A stretch of 24,044 nt of DNA from a virus. The notes beneath the pieces were generated by a model. That model did not search any database. It worked only from the letters and a program-made list of their open reading frames with translations, and was not told the origin of the DNA. The DNA lies in IMG/VR virus record IMGVR_UViG_3300042691_023164, positions 1 to 24,044 of that record. The stretch is one strand, 5' to 3'. Of this stretch, positions 1-8,705 are shown piece by piece (the stretch's first letter is position 1; each line of letters opens with the position of its first letter). The position numbers and the translations under genes were made by a program.

Positions 1-1
1 G

Positions 2-1816
2 ATCAGTAGCGACCTTGTTGATCCAGAGGACCTTCCAGAGCAGTATGACGTTGAGTTCCTCGGCGTGTTTTTGGCTGTCCTCAACGAGCTTCAGATGTCA
101 CAAGGTCAGGGCGCGATGGACCCTGCAATGGCCTCTCCCATGGTGGAGGGCTTGCCTCCGTTGGCCATGGCCGAGGGCGGCCTGGCTGACGTGGCCAGCT
201 ACCTGGCCTCCAAGGGCCGCCATGGCGACACCATGTTGGCACACATTACCCCGCAAGAGGCCGCGCTGCTCAAGCGACGTGGCGGCTCCGGCACGATCAA
301 TCCTGAGACGGGCCTGCCAGAGTTCTTCTTGAAGAAGCTGGGCAAGAGCATCAAAGGCGCTGTCAAGAGCGTTGGCAACGCCATCAAGAAGGTGGCACAA
401 AGCCCTGTGGGTCGAATCTTGCTGACGGTGGGCGCAACGGTGCTTTTGGGACCTGCTGGAGCGGGCCTGACGATGGGCACTGCAGCGGGCTTGGCCAGCG
501 CGGGTGTCACACTAGCCGGAGGCGGCAGTGTCAAGCAGGCACTGGTTGCCGGTGCTATGGGCTACATTGGCGGCGGCGGCACGATCATGGGTGCAAGCCC
601 GTTGTCGGCTGTTGGCGGCTATTTGCCTGGCGCAGCCGGTTCAGCATTGAACACAGGACTTGCCACTGGAGTTATTGGGGCCGGCGTTGGCAAGCTCGCA
701 GGCATGAGCACCGATGAAGCCCTGCGAATGGGCCTGACATCAGGCCTGTCCGCTGCTGGTAGCCAGGCGTATCAAAACTACAATGCGCCAGCGGCTGCCC
801 CTGCTGCCGCTCCTGCACAGGCCAATCAGCCTGTTGCCTTACAAAGCTCTGACGCCACGGTGGGGGCCGACGGTACCATCGGTGCCGCTGGTCCTGCGGG
901 CCCGGCTGGGGCCATTGGACCCACCGGAACCGCGCAGGACATGTTGGCCAGCATGCCGGCTGCCCCTGCTGCCCCTGCTGCCGCTCCTGCACCGGCCGAA
1001 TACGACTTCTACAGCGAGATCGGGATCGATCCCAAGTCGGTGTCGCCAACCCTCGGCCCGTCGCCCACGAACATTCAAATTGAACGTGGCAATTTGGGCA
1101 TGACAGGCCCAATCGACACCGTGCGTCAGTTTGTGCAAGAGCCTATCAACGTGGGAAAAGACCTGTACGACACGTACCTCTCCCCCAGCCGAGCCGGCCT
1201 GCCATCGGACGCCGGCTTTTTCCGCAAATACGCCCCGTTGGCTGCCGTCGGCACATTGGGGGCCGCTGCCCTCGGTGCGTTCAAGCAGGAGCCCGGTGAA
1301 GAGGAGCCGTTGTTTGACACCCAGTACACCGGTAGCGACTACATCCGAGATAATCCCCTGGAGTTCCAAGGCGGCTTGGATTCCAGCTACAGACGCCCTA
1401 AGTCACCCCCCAGCAGCGTGGTACCGCCCACCAGCTTTGGTCCCGCCATCCCGCTCGGCGGGGTTGCTCCCGTTTACATGGGCGGCGGAATCACCAACTC
1501 GCCCGGTGGTGTGGCACAGCCCTATAACGTGGCAGGCCTGTATGGCGTACCATTGATTTACGGTCAAGGCGGCCAGCCCCAGGGCTTCGCCAAGGGCGGA
1601 GACGCGCGCCCCACCAAGTTCCCACGTCGCACGGGCCCGATCAACGGCCCAGGCACCGGGACCTCGGATGACATCCCTGCGATGCTCTCTGATGGGGAGT
1701 TTGTGTTCACCGCCAAGGCCGTGCGCAACGCGGGTAACGGCAGCCGCCGCAAAGGGGCAGCGCGCATGTACAAGCTCATGAAAATGCTCGAAGGCGGGCC
1801 GGTGAAAGGTAAATAA
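2..1816 (+). CDS. Putative virion structural protein, Gly/Ala/Pro-rich (5' end outside window)
   Basis: The frame is open from the first base of the window, so the gene almost certainly begins upstream; a GTG at 65 and an ATG at 95 are only internal candidates. About 604 residues are visible. In order they show an acidic start, a GDTMLAH segment (near 226-246) followed by a Gly-Ser-Gly / PETGLPEFF stretch, a basic Lys-rich segment (330-400), a long Gly/Ala-rich hydrophobic region (415-720), a Pro/Ala linker with eight Gly-X-Y triplets (863-934), and a C-terminal block (about 1636-1800) with the core DDIPAMLSDGEFVF followed by basic residues. I recall GDTMLAH and IPAMLSDGEFV blocks from uncharacterised proteins of environmental tailed phages. 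The place at the head of a run of large low-complexity genes suggests a tail or internal-virion protein; the exact role is unknown. It ends directly against the next start codon. Confidence 0.75.
   Translation: MSSDLVDPEDLPEQYDVEFLGVFLAVLNELQMSQGQGAMDPAMASPMVEGLPPLAMAEGGLADVASYLASKGRHGDTMLAHITPQEAALLKRRGGSGTINPETGLPEFFLKKLGKSIKGAVKSVGNAIKKVAQSPVGRILLTVGATVLLGPAGAGLTMGTAAGLASAGVTLAGGGSVKQALVAGAMGYIGGGGTIMGASPLSAVGGYLPGAAGSALNTGLATGVIGAGVGKLAGMSTDEALRMGLTSGLSAAGSQAYQNYNAPAAAPAAAPAQANQPVALQSSDATVGADGTIGAAGPAGPAGAIGPTGTAQDMLASMPAAPAAPAAAPAPAEYDFYSEIGIDPKSVSPTLGPSPTNIQIERGNLGMTGPIDTVRQFVQEPINVGKDLYDTYLSPSRAGLPSDAGFFRKYAPLAAVGTLGAAALGAFKQEPGEEEPLFDTQYTGSDYIRDNPLEFQGGLDSSYRRPKSPPSSVVPPTSFGPAIPLGGVAPVYMGGGITNSPGGVAQPYNVAGLYGVPLIYGQGGQPQGFAKGGDARPTKFPRRTGPINGPGTGTSDDIPAMLSDGEFVFTAKAVRNAGNGSRRKGAARMYKLMKMLEGGPVKGK
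863..934 (+). repeat. Collagen-like Gly-X-Y coding stretch
   Basis: Eight uninterrupted Gly-X-Y triplets are encoded in frame here, with prolines in four of them (for example GPAGPAGAIGPTG). It lies between two Pro/Ala-rich linkers inside the first virion gene. Short collagen-like stretches are known in phage tail-fibre and other virion proteins, where they can help trimerisation; that role here is inference. Confidence 0.75.
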
Positions 1817-3463
1817 ATGGCAACCGAAACCACACAACAAATTGTCCGGGAAGCCCCGCAGATTGAAGCGTACAAGCTCAGGCTGCTGCAAGAGGCACAG
1901 AACCTTGCGTTCAACACCGGCAGGCAGCCCCTGTCGCAGCAGCTGCCTGACTTTCAGGTAGCTGGCTTTACGCCGGCCCAAACAGCGGCCATGGAAGCGG
2001 CCTCGCGCTTGGGCGTGGGCTCGTTTACGCCGTACATGACCGCTGCCAATCAGGCGCTGGGCTCTGCGTACAACACCACCGGTGAGGCGGCCGACGTTCT
2101 TCGCGGCGCGGACACCCGCAACCAGTTTACCGACGCCCAAGCAGCCATGCAACAAGCTGGCCAGGCCGCTGGCAACATCACCTCGGGCATTGGGCAGATT
2201 GGCCAAGGCATTGGTGCCGTAGACGAAGCTGCGCGGCGCGCGGCCATGTCCGACACCACTGGTCAGTTTGGTGCGGCTCGCCAGGGCCTCACAGGAGGCC
2301 TCGGAGCGCTGTCCACGGGCCAAGGCTTGGCAGCCTTATCCAGCCAAGCAGACTTTGACCGCTCGCAGGCCTTGATCCAAGGCGGCTTGGGCATGGGCAC
2401 GGGCGCGCTCCAAGCCGGTTTGGGCACGATCGCAGGCGCTGCACAGGGCTTTGACCCGCGTTCCGCACAGAGCTTTATGGACCCCTATCGCCAGCAGGTC
2501 ATTGACGAGACCATGCGTCAGATGGACCGCCAAGGTGCCATCGCGCAGCAGGGCCTGTCAGCGCAAGCGGTGCGCTCGGGTGCATTTGGTGGCGAACGCG
2601 AAGGCGTGCAGCGCGCTGAAATGCAGCGCAACTTGATGGACCAAAAGGCCGGCACGATCGCTAACCTCTTGTCGCAGGGCTTTAGCCAGTCACAGGCGCA
2701 GGCGTTGGCCGCCTTTGAGCAGCAACAACAGCGCCAGATGCAGGCCGGCCAAGGCATTGGCCAATTGGGCACGCAACAAGCGCAGCTGGGGCTACAAGCC
2801 GGCACCACCATTGGCCAACAAGCCGCGCAGCAAGCGCAGCTGGGCCAAGGCGCAGCGGGCCAGTTCCTGCAAGCATCGCAGCAGTACGGCAACTTGGCTT
2901 CTCAGGGCGGCGCACTGGCGGGCCAAGAGGCGGCCATCAACCAAAACATTGCCAACTTGGCGCTCCAAGAGGCGCAGGCGCGCAACCAAGCCGCTCAAAC
3001 CACTGCCGGCATCTACGGCCAGCAAGGGCAGCAGCTGCAGCAGCTGGGCCAAGGCATCGGCCAGTTGGCGGGCCAGCAGTTTGGCATTGGCCAGCAGACA
3101 GCACAGGGCCTCGGCGCGTTGGCCGGCCAGCTTGGTCAGTTGGGCGTGCAGCAAGGCGCGCTGGGCCAAACGGCACAGGCTCTGCAGCAGGGCGACATCA
3201 ACTTCTTGTACAACACGGGGCAGGCGCAGCAAGCGTTCAACCAGCAGGCCTTGGACGCGCAGCGCGCCACGGAGATGCAGAAGATTTATGCGCCGTATCA
3301 GCAGGCAGCCTTCCTGTCAGACATCCAAAAGGGCGCACCGTCGTCCCAGATGTCTACATCGGCTGTCAGCGCACCGTCAGCCAGCCCCTTCCAGCAGGCA
3401 GCAGGCATTGCATTGGGTGGCCTTTCTACCGCCGCCGCTGCCAAAAAAGCAGGCCTTTTCTAA
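1817..3463 (+). CDS. Putative virion structural protein, Gln/Ala/Gly-rich
   Basis: A 548-residue protein whose ATG directly abuts the preceding stop codon, with a purine-rich GAAAGG upstream. The N-terminal third is ordinary; a central segment (roughly residues 213-275) contains FMDPYRQQVIDETM and a later SGAFGGEREG, motifs I associate with uncharacterised structural proteins of environmental tailed phages. From about residue 295 to 470 it becomes a Gln/Gly/Ala-rich array built on variants of GQGIGQLG and QQAQLG, predicted to be extended or helical. There is no signal peptide or clear membrane segment. Position between two other large low-complexity genes suggests a tail or ejected internal-virion protein. 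I cannot assign a specific role. Confidence 0.75.
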   Translation: MATETTQQIVREAPQIEAYKLRLLQEAQNLAFNTGRQPLSQQLPDFQVAGFTPAQTAAMEAASRLGVGSFTPYMTAANQALGSAYNTTGEAADVLRGADTRNQFTDAQAAMQQAGQAAGNITSGIGQIGQGIGAVDEAARRAAMSDTTGQFGAARQGLTGGLGALSTGQGLAALSSQADFDRSQALIQGGLGMGTGALQAGLGTIAGAAQGFDPRSAQSFMDPYRQQVIDETMRQMDRQGAIAQQGLSAQAVRSGAFGGEREGVQRAEMQRNLMDQKAGTIANLLSQGFSQSQAQALAAFEQQQQRQMQAGQGIGQLGTQQAQLGLQAGTTIGQQAAQQAQLGQGAAGQFLQASQQYGNLASQGGALAGQEAAINQNIANLALQEAQARNQAAQTTAGIYGQQGQQLQQLGQGIGQLAGQQFGIGQQTAQGLGALAGQLGQLGVQQGALGQTAQALQQGDINFLYNTGQAQQAFNQQALDAQRATEMQKIYAPYQQAAFLSDIQKGAPSSQMSTSAVSAPSASPFQQAAGIALGGLSTAAAAKKAGLF

Positions 3464-3472
3464 GAGGACGAT

Positions 3473-5518
3473 ATGGACAAAAAGATGATCAACGAGGACG
3501 CCGATGTCGAGAACATTGGCATCATGCAGGGTTTCTTGGACAGCATGGATGACGATGGGGACGACGAAGACGATGAGACCCCGGAGGAGTTGATGGATCG
3601 TCGACCCGACAGCCCTGAAATCCTGATGAACAACCTGCGCGGGGACATGCGCTCCATTGATGCGCGCCGCGACGAGTTGGCCGACTTGGTGGGCTACGCC
3701 GCAGCGGCTGAGACACCCGAGACGGTGTTGGCCATGCTGCAGCCTGTGCTGGCGCAGCAGGGTGGTGGCGGCATTGGCGCGCTGCCTCAATCGCAAGACA
3801 TGGCCCAAGGGCCACAGCCCCCGATGATGGAGGGCATGCCCGGTATGCCTCCACCCGGTATGCCTCCCTTACCTGAAGGCGCTCCACCCATGATGCCCGG
3901 TGCAGACATGGCACCTCCTCCTGCACAGGACGGGGGCATTGCGGCGTTGCTGGCAGGTGCAGGTGGCATGCCTGCTGAAGGCGGCATGCCTGCCTCTGAT
4001 CAGCCTCCGATTCAGATGGCCCGTGGCGGGTACGTCCAGCGTTTTAGCGAGGGGTCCGATGAGGACGGTGTGACCCCTGCTGAAGATGAATCGTCCTCTT
4101 TGGGTTTTACGCCCCCGCCTGAGGTGGTGGCGGATGCGCGCACCCAGCTCTTGTCCACACTGGCCCAGCAGCCCCAACGGGTCCCAGAACTGGGTGCCGA
4201 GGCGGCCAAGCGGGCCGAGCTGTACAAGACGATCTTGGGTGACTCCTCGCAAGGGCGCGAGGCACAGATGCTCCTGTCCCTTGGACAACGGGCCTTTAAC
4301 TACGCGGCCAACGTCGACGATGCGGGTCGCCCGCTTCGCGGCTCGGGCTTTAGCCGCTTGGCCGGTGCCGTACGCACGTTGCCGGCCGAGATGGCGCAGT
4401 ACATCTCGGCCGCTGACAAGGAGCAGCGTCAGACCAAGTTGCTGGGCCTGCAGGCCGCTGAGAAGGAAATCGAGAGCGTGCGTGCCTCCAACCTCAAGCT
4501 GTTGGAGACCCAGCGCAAGAGCTACGCGGACGTGCTCAAGGCCGCTGGCAAGTCGGGCGACTCCAATCCATTCGGCAACAGTTTGGCAGGTCGAAGTTTG
4601 GACATGTTCGTGCGGTACGCTCCTTTGTATGCCAAGGGTGACCTCAACGAGGATTCCGAGCGCTACTTCTTATCGGCCGTGACCAACTACACACAGCCCA
4701 CGGTGACGGAGTACATCGACCCGTTGACGGGTGAAAAGACCTTGCGCACGCAGCAGAACAAGCTGCCGGAGTTTGTCACCACCGCCTTGCGGGCTCGCAA
4801 CAAAGCGCCTTCCAGTGCCGCGCCGCCTGTTTCGCCACCTGTCCGTGCGCCGGCTGCTCCTGGTGCAGGGACGGGTGCGGCGGTGGAGCCCGTACAGACT
4901 GCCCCTTCTCCCGATCCCGTGATCGGCATGGGCGCGGACCCTGCAACGCTGCCCGAAGCGGTGCGTCCTGTGGTGCAAAGCGCGCCGCAGTCCACCTTCT
5001 TTGACCTGTCAAGCACGGGCACGGGCTTTGTGCCGGTGATCGTCTCGGGCATCGCCCGAAACATCCCCATTGAAGCGGCAGGCCAGATCAAGCCGGAATT
5101 CCAACAGGGCACGACCATGTTGGAGAACATGCGCAACCGCGTGGTCAACGTCTTGCAAGAGAACCCCCGTTTCGCAGAGGGCGAGCGCACGCAAATCCTG
5201 CGTGAGTTGGACATCGGCCCGCGCGCCCTGACCAACAAGCAGGCGTATCTCAACCAGATCGTGGCCTTGGACAACGTCTTTGACGGCATCCAAACCAAGA
5301 CCCAGGGGGTAGCGGACACCAAAAACACGGGCATGGAAACACGGCGCGAGGCCTACAAAAAACTGGAAGAAGTCAACTTCATCCGAGACCTTTTGGGCGT
5401 GCGAGAGCGTAAGATCAGCACCACCGAGGCATGGAAATCGGCCCCTCCCGGGGAGTACCTCGTGTTCGATCCCAACCGCAAAGTCTACGTATACGCTCGC
5501 AAAAAAGGAACTCCGTAA
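3473..5518 (+). CDS. Putative virion structural protein with acidic N-terminus and Met/Pro-rich region
   Basis: A 681-residue protein starting at an ATG nine bases after the previous stop, with an AGAGGA ribosome binding site. Residues about 1-45 are very acidic (DDDGDDEDDE). A Met/Pro/Gly-rich low-complexity region follows (about 120-180, repeats of GMPPPGMPP type), then a short MARGGYVQRFSEGS block that I recall from environmental phage proteins. The middle (about 220-360) is predicted helical, followed by an Ala/Pro linker (about 440-480) and a conserved-looking C-terminal domain ending in PGEYLVFDPN. The mixture of acidic, linker and helical parts would suit a virion-assembly or internal-virion protein, but I recognise no defined family. 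The stop overlaps the next start by one base (TAATG). Confidence 0.73.
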   Translation: MDKKMINEDADVENIGIMQGFLDSMDDDGDDEDDETPEELMDRRPDSPEILMNNLRGDMRSIDARRDELADLVGYAAAAETPETVLAMLQPVLAQQGGGGIGALPQSQDMAQGPQPPMMEGMPGMPPPGMPPLPEGAPPMMPGADMAPPPAQDGGIAALLAGAGGMPAEGGMPASDQPPIQMARGGYVQRFSEGSDEDGVTPAEDESSSLGFTPPPEVVADARTQLLSTLAQQPQRVPELGAEAAKRAELYKTILGDSSQGREAQMLLSLGQRAFNYAANVDDAGRPLRGSGFSRLAGAVRTLPAEMAQYISAADKEQRQTKLLGLQAAEKEIESVRASNLKLLETQRKSYADVLKAAGKSGDSNPFGNSLAGRSLDMFVRYAPLYAKGDLNEDSERYFLSAVTNYTQPTVTEYIDPLTGEKTLRTQQNKLPEFVTTALRARNKAPSSAAPPVSPPVRAPAAPGAGTGAAVEPVQTAPSPDPVIGMGADPATLPEAVRPVVQSAPQSTFFDLSSTGTGFVPVIVSGIARNIPIEAAGQIKPEFQQGTTMLENMRNRVVNVLQENPRFAEGERTQILRELDIGPRALTNKQAYLNQIVALDNVFDGIQTKTQGVADTKNTGMETRREAYKKLEEVNFIRDLLGVRERKISTTEAWKSAPPGEYLVFDPNRKVYVYARKKGTP

Positions 5519-8500
5519 TGTCCGAGCCCACCGCCAAGCCCAAGTCACTTGAAGAGCTCTACCCAGGGCTTTCCACGGAAGATCGCACCGACGCTGAAAA
5601 CGAAGCGGACCTCCTAAATACCTACCCAGGAATGGAGGTCCCTGCTACAGCGGGAGACGCCGCGAAGGAGACGTTTCTCGGAACGGTGCAGGGGGCCCTG
5701 CGGGACAGCCCTACTGTGATGGGCGCGGTTACTGGCCTGAGGATGGGGATGCCACGTGGCCCTATTCCAGCGCTTGGCGGCATGGTGGTTGGTGGCCTCA
5801 CGGGCTTCTTCACCGGCGAGAGTGCGGAGAAGGGCTTTACCCAGGCGTTTCCTGAGCCCACCGACCCGGACCTGCGGCCCTACCGCGAAGGCGGCAAGAC
5901 CTTTGGCTCGTCCATTTCAGCCGCCCCTGGCGCGTACTTCCTCCCGCAGATGACAGGCACCCGTGTGGGCCGCTTTGTCAGCGGGATTGGCGAAAGCGCT
6001 CGACGCAATCCAAAAACCTTCATGCTGTCCGAAGTCTTTGGCGGGGCTGGCGCGGGCCTCGGAGGCGGCTTGGCAGAGGCATATGATCCAGGCGCACCTG
6101 GCACCCGATTCCTGGCTGAGACAACCGGCGGTTTCTTCTCGCCCGGCCGATTCTTGATCAACGGCAGCGCCACCGTCATGGATGGCCTGAGCAAGATCAA
6201 GGGCAGCTTCAGTGCCGGGTCCCGTGAAGCGCGGGCCGCGAACCGCCTGTACACCATCTTGGAAGAGTCCGGCGAGGACATTCCGACACTGATTCGCCGC
6301 CTGCAAGCCGAGATGCCCATTGACCAGCTGAACAAGCCCGGCGCACCACGGATCACGCCTACCTCTGCCCAAAAAACAGGCAGCCTGGCCCTGACGGAGC
6401 TGGAGACAGCGCTGGGCAAGTCCCACGCTCAGTTCCTTGGTGAGAGCCAGGAGCAGGGGCGGCAAGCGCACCTGGCCTACCAGTTGCTGGTGGACCGGCT
6501 CAAGGGCATTGGCACCCAAGATGCGTTGTTCGCTGCGGCCAAGCTGCAAGAAGCCCGCTTCACCTCTATGGTGGACGGACGCCTGGCTGCGGCGGATGCC
6601 AACGCTGCAGCGAAGATTTCTCGCATCACACGCGACACGCCCCAGGCGCGCCAACAGATCGGTACGATCGTCAAGAACGAGACCGAAACGGCACTGCGCG
6701 AGGCGCGCGACTACGAGAGCAAGCTGTGGACAAACGCGTTAGACAGCCTGACTGCTTCGTCCATTACAAAGAAAGAAGGCAGGGCCGCCGGTAACAATCT
6801 GGGCATTCGTGTAGCCTTTACGTTGACGCCCTCTAACACCGCCAACAGCTTCCTGAATCGGGCTGTCAGCGTGGGACCAGCCCTGTACGAAGACGCCATT
6901 CCACTGCCTGTGCGCAACGTCATGAAGGCGATGGGCATTGACAAGGAGTCCGTGCAGACATTCCGCGCTGGCCAAATGACCCAGGAGTTCATTGACACGC
7001 GTCAAGTGCCTGCTCGCTTCATGCCGAACGTCAAGACTCTGGGTGCAGATGAACTGGTGAACTACCGCTCCACGTTGCTGAAGATGTCCCGTGAGGCGGC
7101 AGGTAAGGGTGACGTCAACAACGCCAACTTTTACGGCACGCTGGCCGAGGGCATGCTGCAGGACTTGAACTCATTGAAGAACCCTGAGTTTGACGAGGCG
7201 CGCACCTTCTCCAAGTCCTTGAACGACGTGTTCACCCGTACGTTCGCCCGCACGGCCGCTGAGACCGCTGACGTGACCGCCCGTGGCGCGCAGCGGTTGC
7301 CGGCTGAGGTCTTGGTCACTCGTGCCTTTGGTGCCAACGCAGACGTCACTGCGATGCGCATGAACGAGATCGAAGACGCGGTGAAGTTCATGTCCTCCCG
7401 CTACGACGACGCGGTACGTCGCTTTGGTGTGGACAGCGCCCAGGCCAAGGCCCTCAAGCCCTCGGCCGACGTGTCCCGTGCAGGCGCGGCCTCTGTTGCT
7501 GACGCCCACCAGCGGGTGCTGCGCATGGGCGCAGCAGCGGCGGTTGACACCACGTTCGATCCGGCCACAGGCCGTGAGGTCTCTCGCGTCAACACCAAGA
7601 AACTGCAGAAGTTTGTGGCCGAGAACAAGCCGATGCTGGACAAGCTGGGCCTGACAAATGAGTTGACGGACGTGGTCAAGGCCGAGAACGTGTTTCGCAT
7701 GGTTCAAAACGAGAACAGCGCGCTGCTCAAGCGTGCTGCGGACCAATACGCCTTTGCCTCGGTCATCAAGGCCGGTGACGAGCGCCCCAGCTTGGCACTG
7801 GGCAACATCCTCAACAGCGGCACCCCCGTTCGTGGCATGCGCAACATCGCCACCATGGCCACCGAGGCCGGTCCTGCGGCCGTGCGCGGCCTTAAGGCCT
7901 CCTTGTACGACTACGCCTACACCAAGGCCACCACGGCCAACGGCACGTTCAGTCCCAAGAAGTTTGAGGACGCGTTCTTCGAGCCCCTGGCCCCGAACCA
8001 GCCTTCGCTGGTGAACATCATGCGTGCCAACGGCATCATGACGTTCACGGAGATGAAGAACATCAAGCGCCTGGTCGACCCGATGATCCGCATCGAGAAG
8101 GCCATGTCCAGCAACCGGACCATGGACAACGTCGTGCCCGGCAGTGACGCGGTCTCGGAGCTTGCCCAGCGCGTGATTGGTGCGCGTATTGGTTCTGCTG
8201 CCGCTCCTAGTGGCCCAGGGACCTTGATCGCTGCCGCTGCGGGCTCCAAGGCTGTGCGCTCGGTGTTTGACAAAATCCCCGGCGTCAACACCGTGGCTCT
8301 GCTGGAGAGAGCCTCACAGGACCCCGACTTCATGGCGCTGCTGCTCAAGAAGGGTCGCACGGAGCGCGAGAAGCTCCAGATCGCCCGACAGCTGCACGGC
8401 TACTTGGTCGCTGCGGGCCTGAACTATGCTCGGTTTGAAGAGCCTGAAGAAGCTCCAAGCAGCCAGGCCCCCTTCAGTGTGCAAGGGCAAGCGGCTCGCG

Positions 8501-8694
8501 CGCTGCGCCAGATTCCGCCCGCACCCCGCACTCGAGGGTTCCCTGGGATGAACGCCAACGCGGCCACGACAAAGCCTGCTGCGCCGTCTAGCGGTCCACC
8601 GACGCAGGGCAATGCTCGTGCCCAGTTCCAAGCACTGTTCCCGTTTGACTCGGTCAGTCCGATGCTCAATAATTCCAATACCCCCGCCAAATAA
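5518..8694 (+). CDS. Very large putative internal-virion or tail protein
   Basis: The frame is open from 5431, but the ATG at 5518 is chosen: it overlaps the previous stop as TAATG and has AAAAAAGGA at the right distance, while the upstream 29 codons lie wholly inside the preceding gene. The product is 1058 residues. An N-terminal Gly-rich hydrophobic stretch (about residues 60-105) resembles a membrane-inserting segment; the rest is mostly Ala/Lys/Glu-rich helix with few cysteines, then a Pro/Ala-rich disordered C-terminus (about 985-1058). Size, helical make-up and place at the end of the virion block resemble ejected internal-virion proteins of podoviruses, but that is inference; I see no lysozyme or transglycosylase motif with confidence. 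Confidence 0.75.
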   Translation: MSEPTAKPKSLEELYPGLSTEDRTDAENEADLLNTYPGMEVPATAGDAAKETFLGTVQGALRDSPTVMGAVTGLRMGMPRGPIPALGGMVVGGLTGFFTGESAEKGFTQAFPEPTDPDLRPYREGGKTFGSSISAAPGAYFLPQMTGTRVGRFVSGIGESARRNPKTFMLSEVFGGAGAGLGGGLAEAYDPGAPGTRFLAETTGGFFSPGRFLINGSATVMDGLSKIKGSFSAGSREARAANRLYTILEESGEDIPTLIRRLQAEMPIDQLNKPGAPRITPTSAQKTGSLALTELETALGKSHAQFLGESQEQGRQAHLAYQLLVDRLKGIGTQDALFAAAKLQEARFTSMVDGRLAAADANAAAKISRITRDTPQARQQIGTIVKNETETALREARDYESKLWTNALDSLTASSITKKEGRAAGNNLGIRVAFTLTPSNTANSFLNRAVSVGPALYEDAIPLPVRNVMKAMGIDKESVQTFRAGQMTQEFIDTRQVPARFMPNVKTLGADELVNYRSTLLKMSREAAGKGDVNNANFYGTLAEGMLQDLNSLKNPEFDEARTFSKSLNDVFTRTFARTAAETADVTARGAQRLPAEVLVTRAFGANADVTAMRMNEIEDAVKFMSSRYDDAVRRFGVDSAQAKALKPSADVSRAGAASVADAHQRVLRMGAAAAVDTTFDPATGREVSRVNTKKLQKFVAENKPMLDKLGLTNELTDVVKAENVFRMVQNENSALLKRAADQYAFASVIKAGDERPSLALGNILNSGTPVRGMRNIATMATEAGPAAVRGLKASLYDYAYTKATTANGTFSPKKFEDAFFEPLAPNQPSLVNIMRANGIMTFTEMKNIKRLVDPMIRIEKAMSSNRTMDNVVPGSDAVSELAQRVIGARIGSAAAPSGPGTLIAAAAGSKAVRSVFDKIPGVNTVALLERASQDPDFMALLLKKGRTEREKLQIARQLHGYLVAAGLNYARFEEPEEAPSSQAPFSVQGQAARALRQIPPAPRTRGFPGMNANAATTKPAAPSSGPPTQGNARAQFQALFPFDSVSPMLNNSNTPAK

Positions 8695-8705
8695 GGACAC
8701 CCCAA

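Noticed and set aside
1403-2323. Minus-strand open frame of 306 codons across the first two virion genes
   Set aside because: It spans the junction of two abutting plus-strand genes and shows Arg/Ala-rich shadow composition.
5431-5517. N-terminal extension of the 1058-residue virion protein
   Set aside because: Lies wholly inside the preceding gene; the TAATG overlap and AAAGGA site at 5518 are better.
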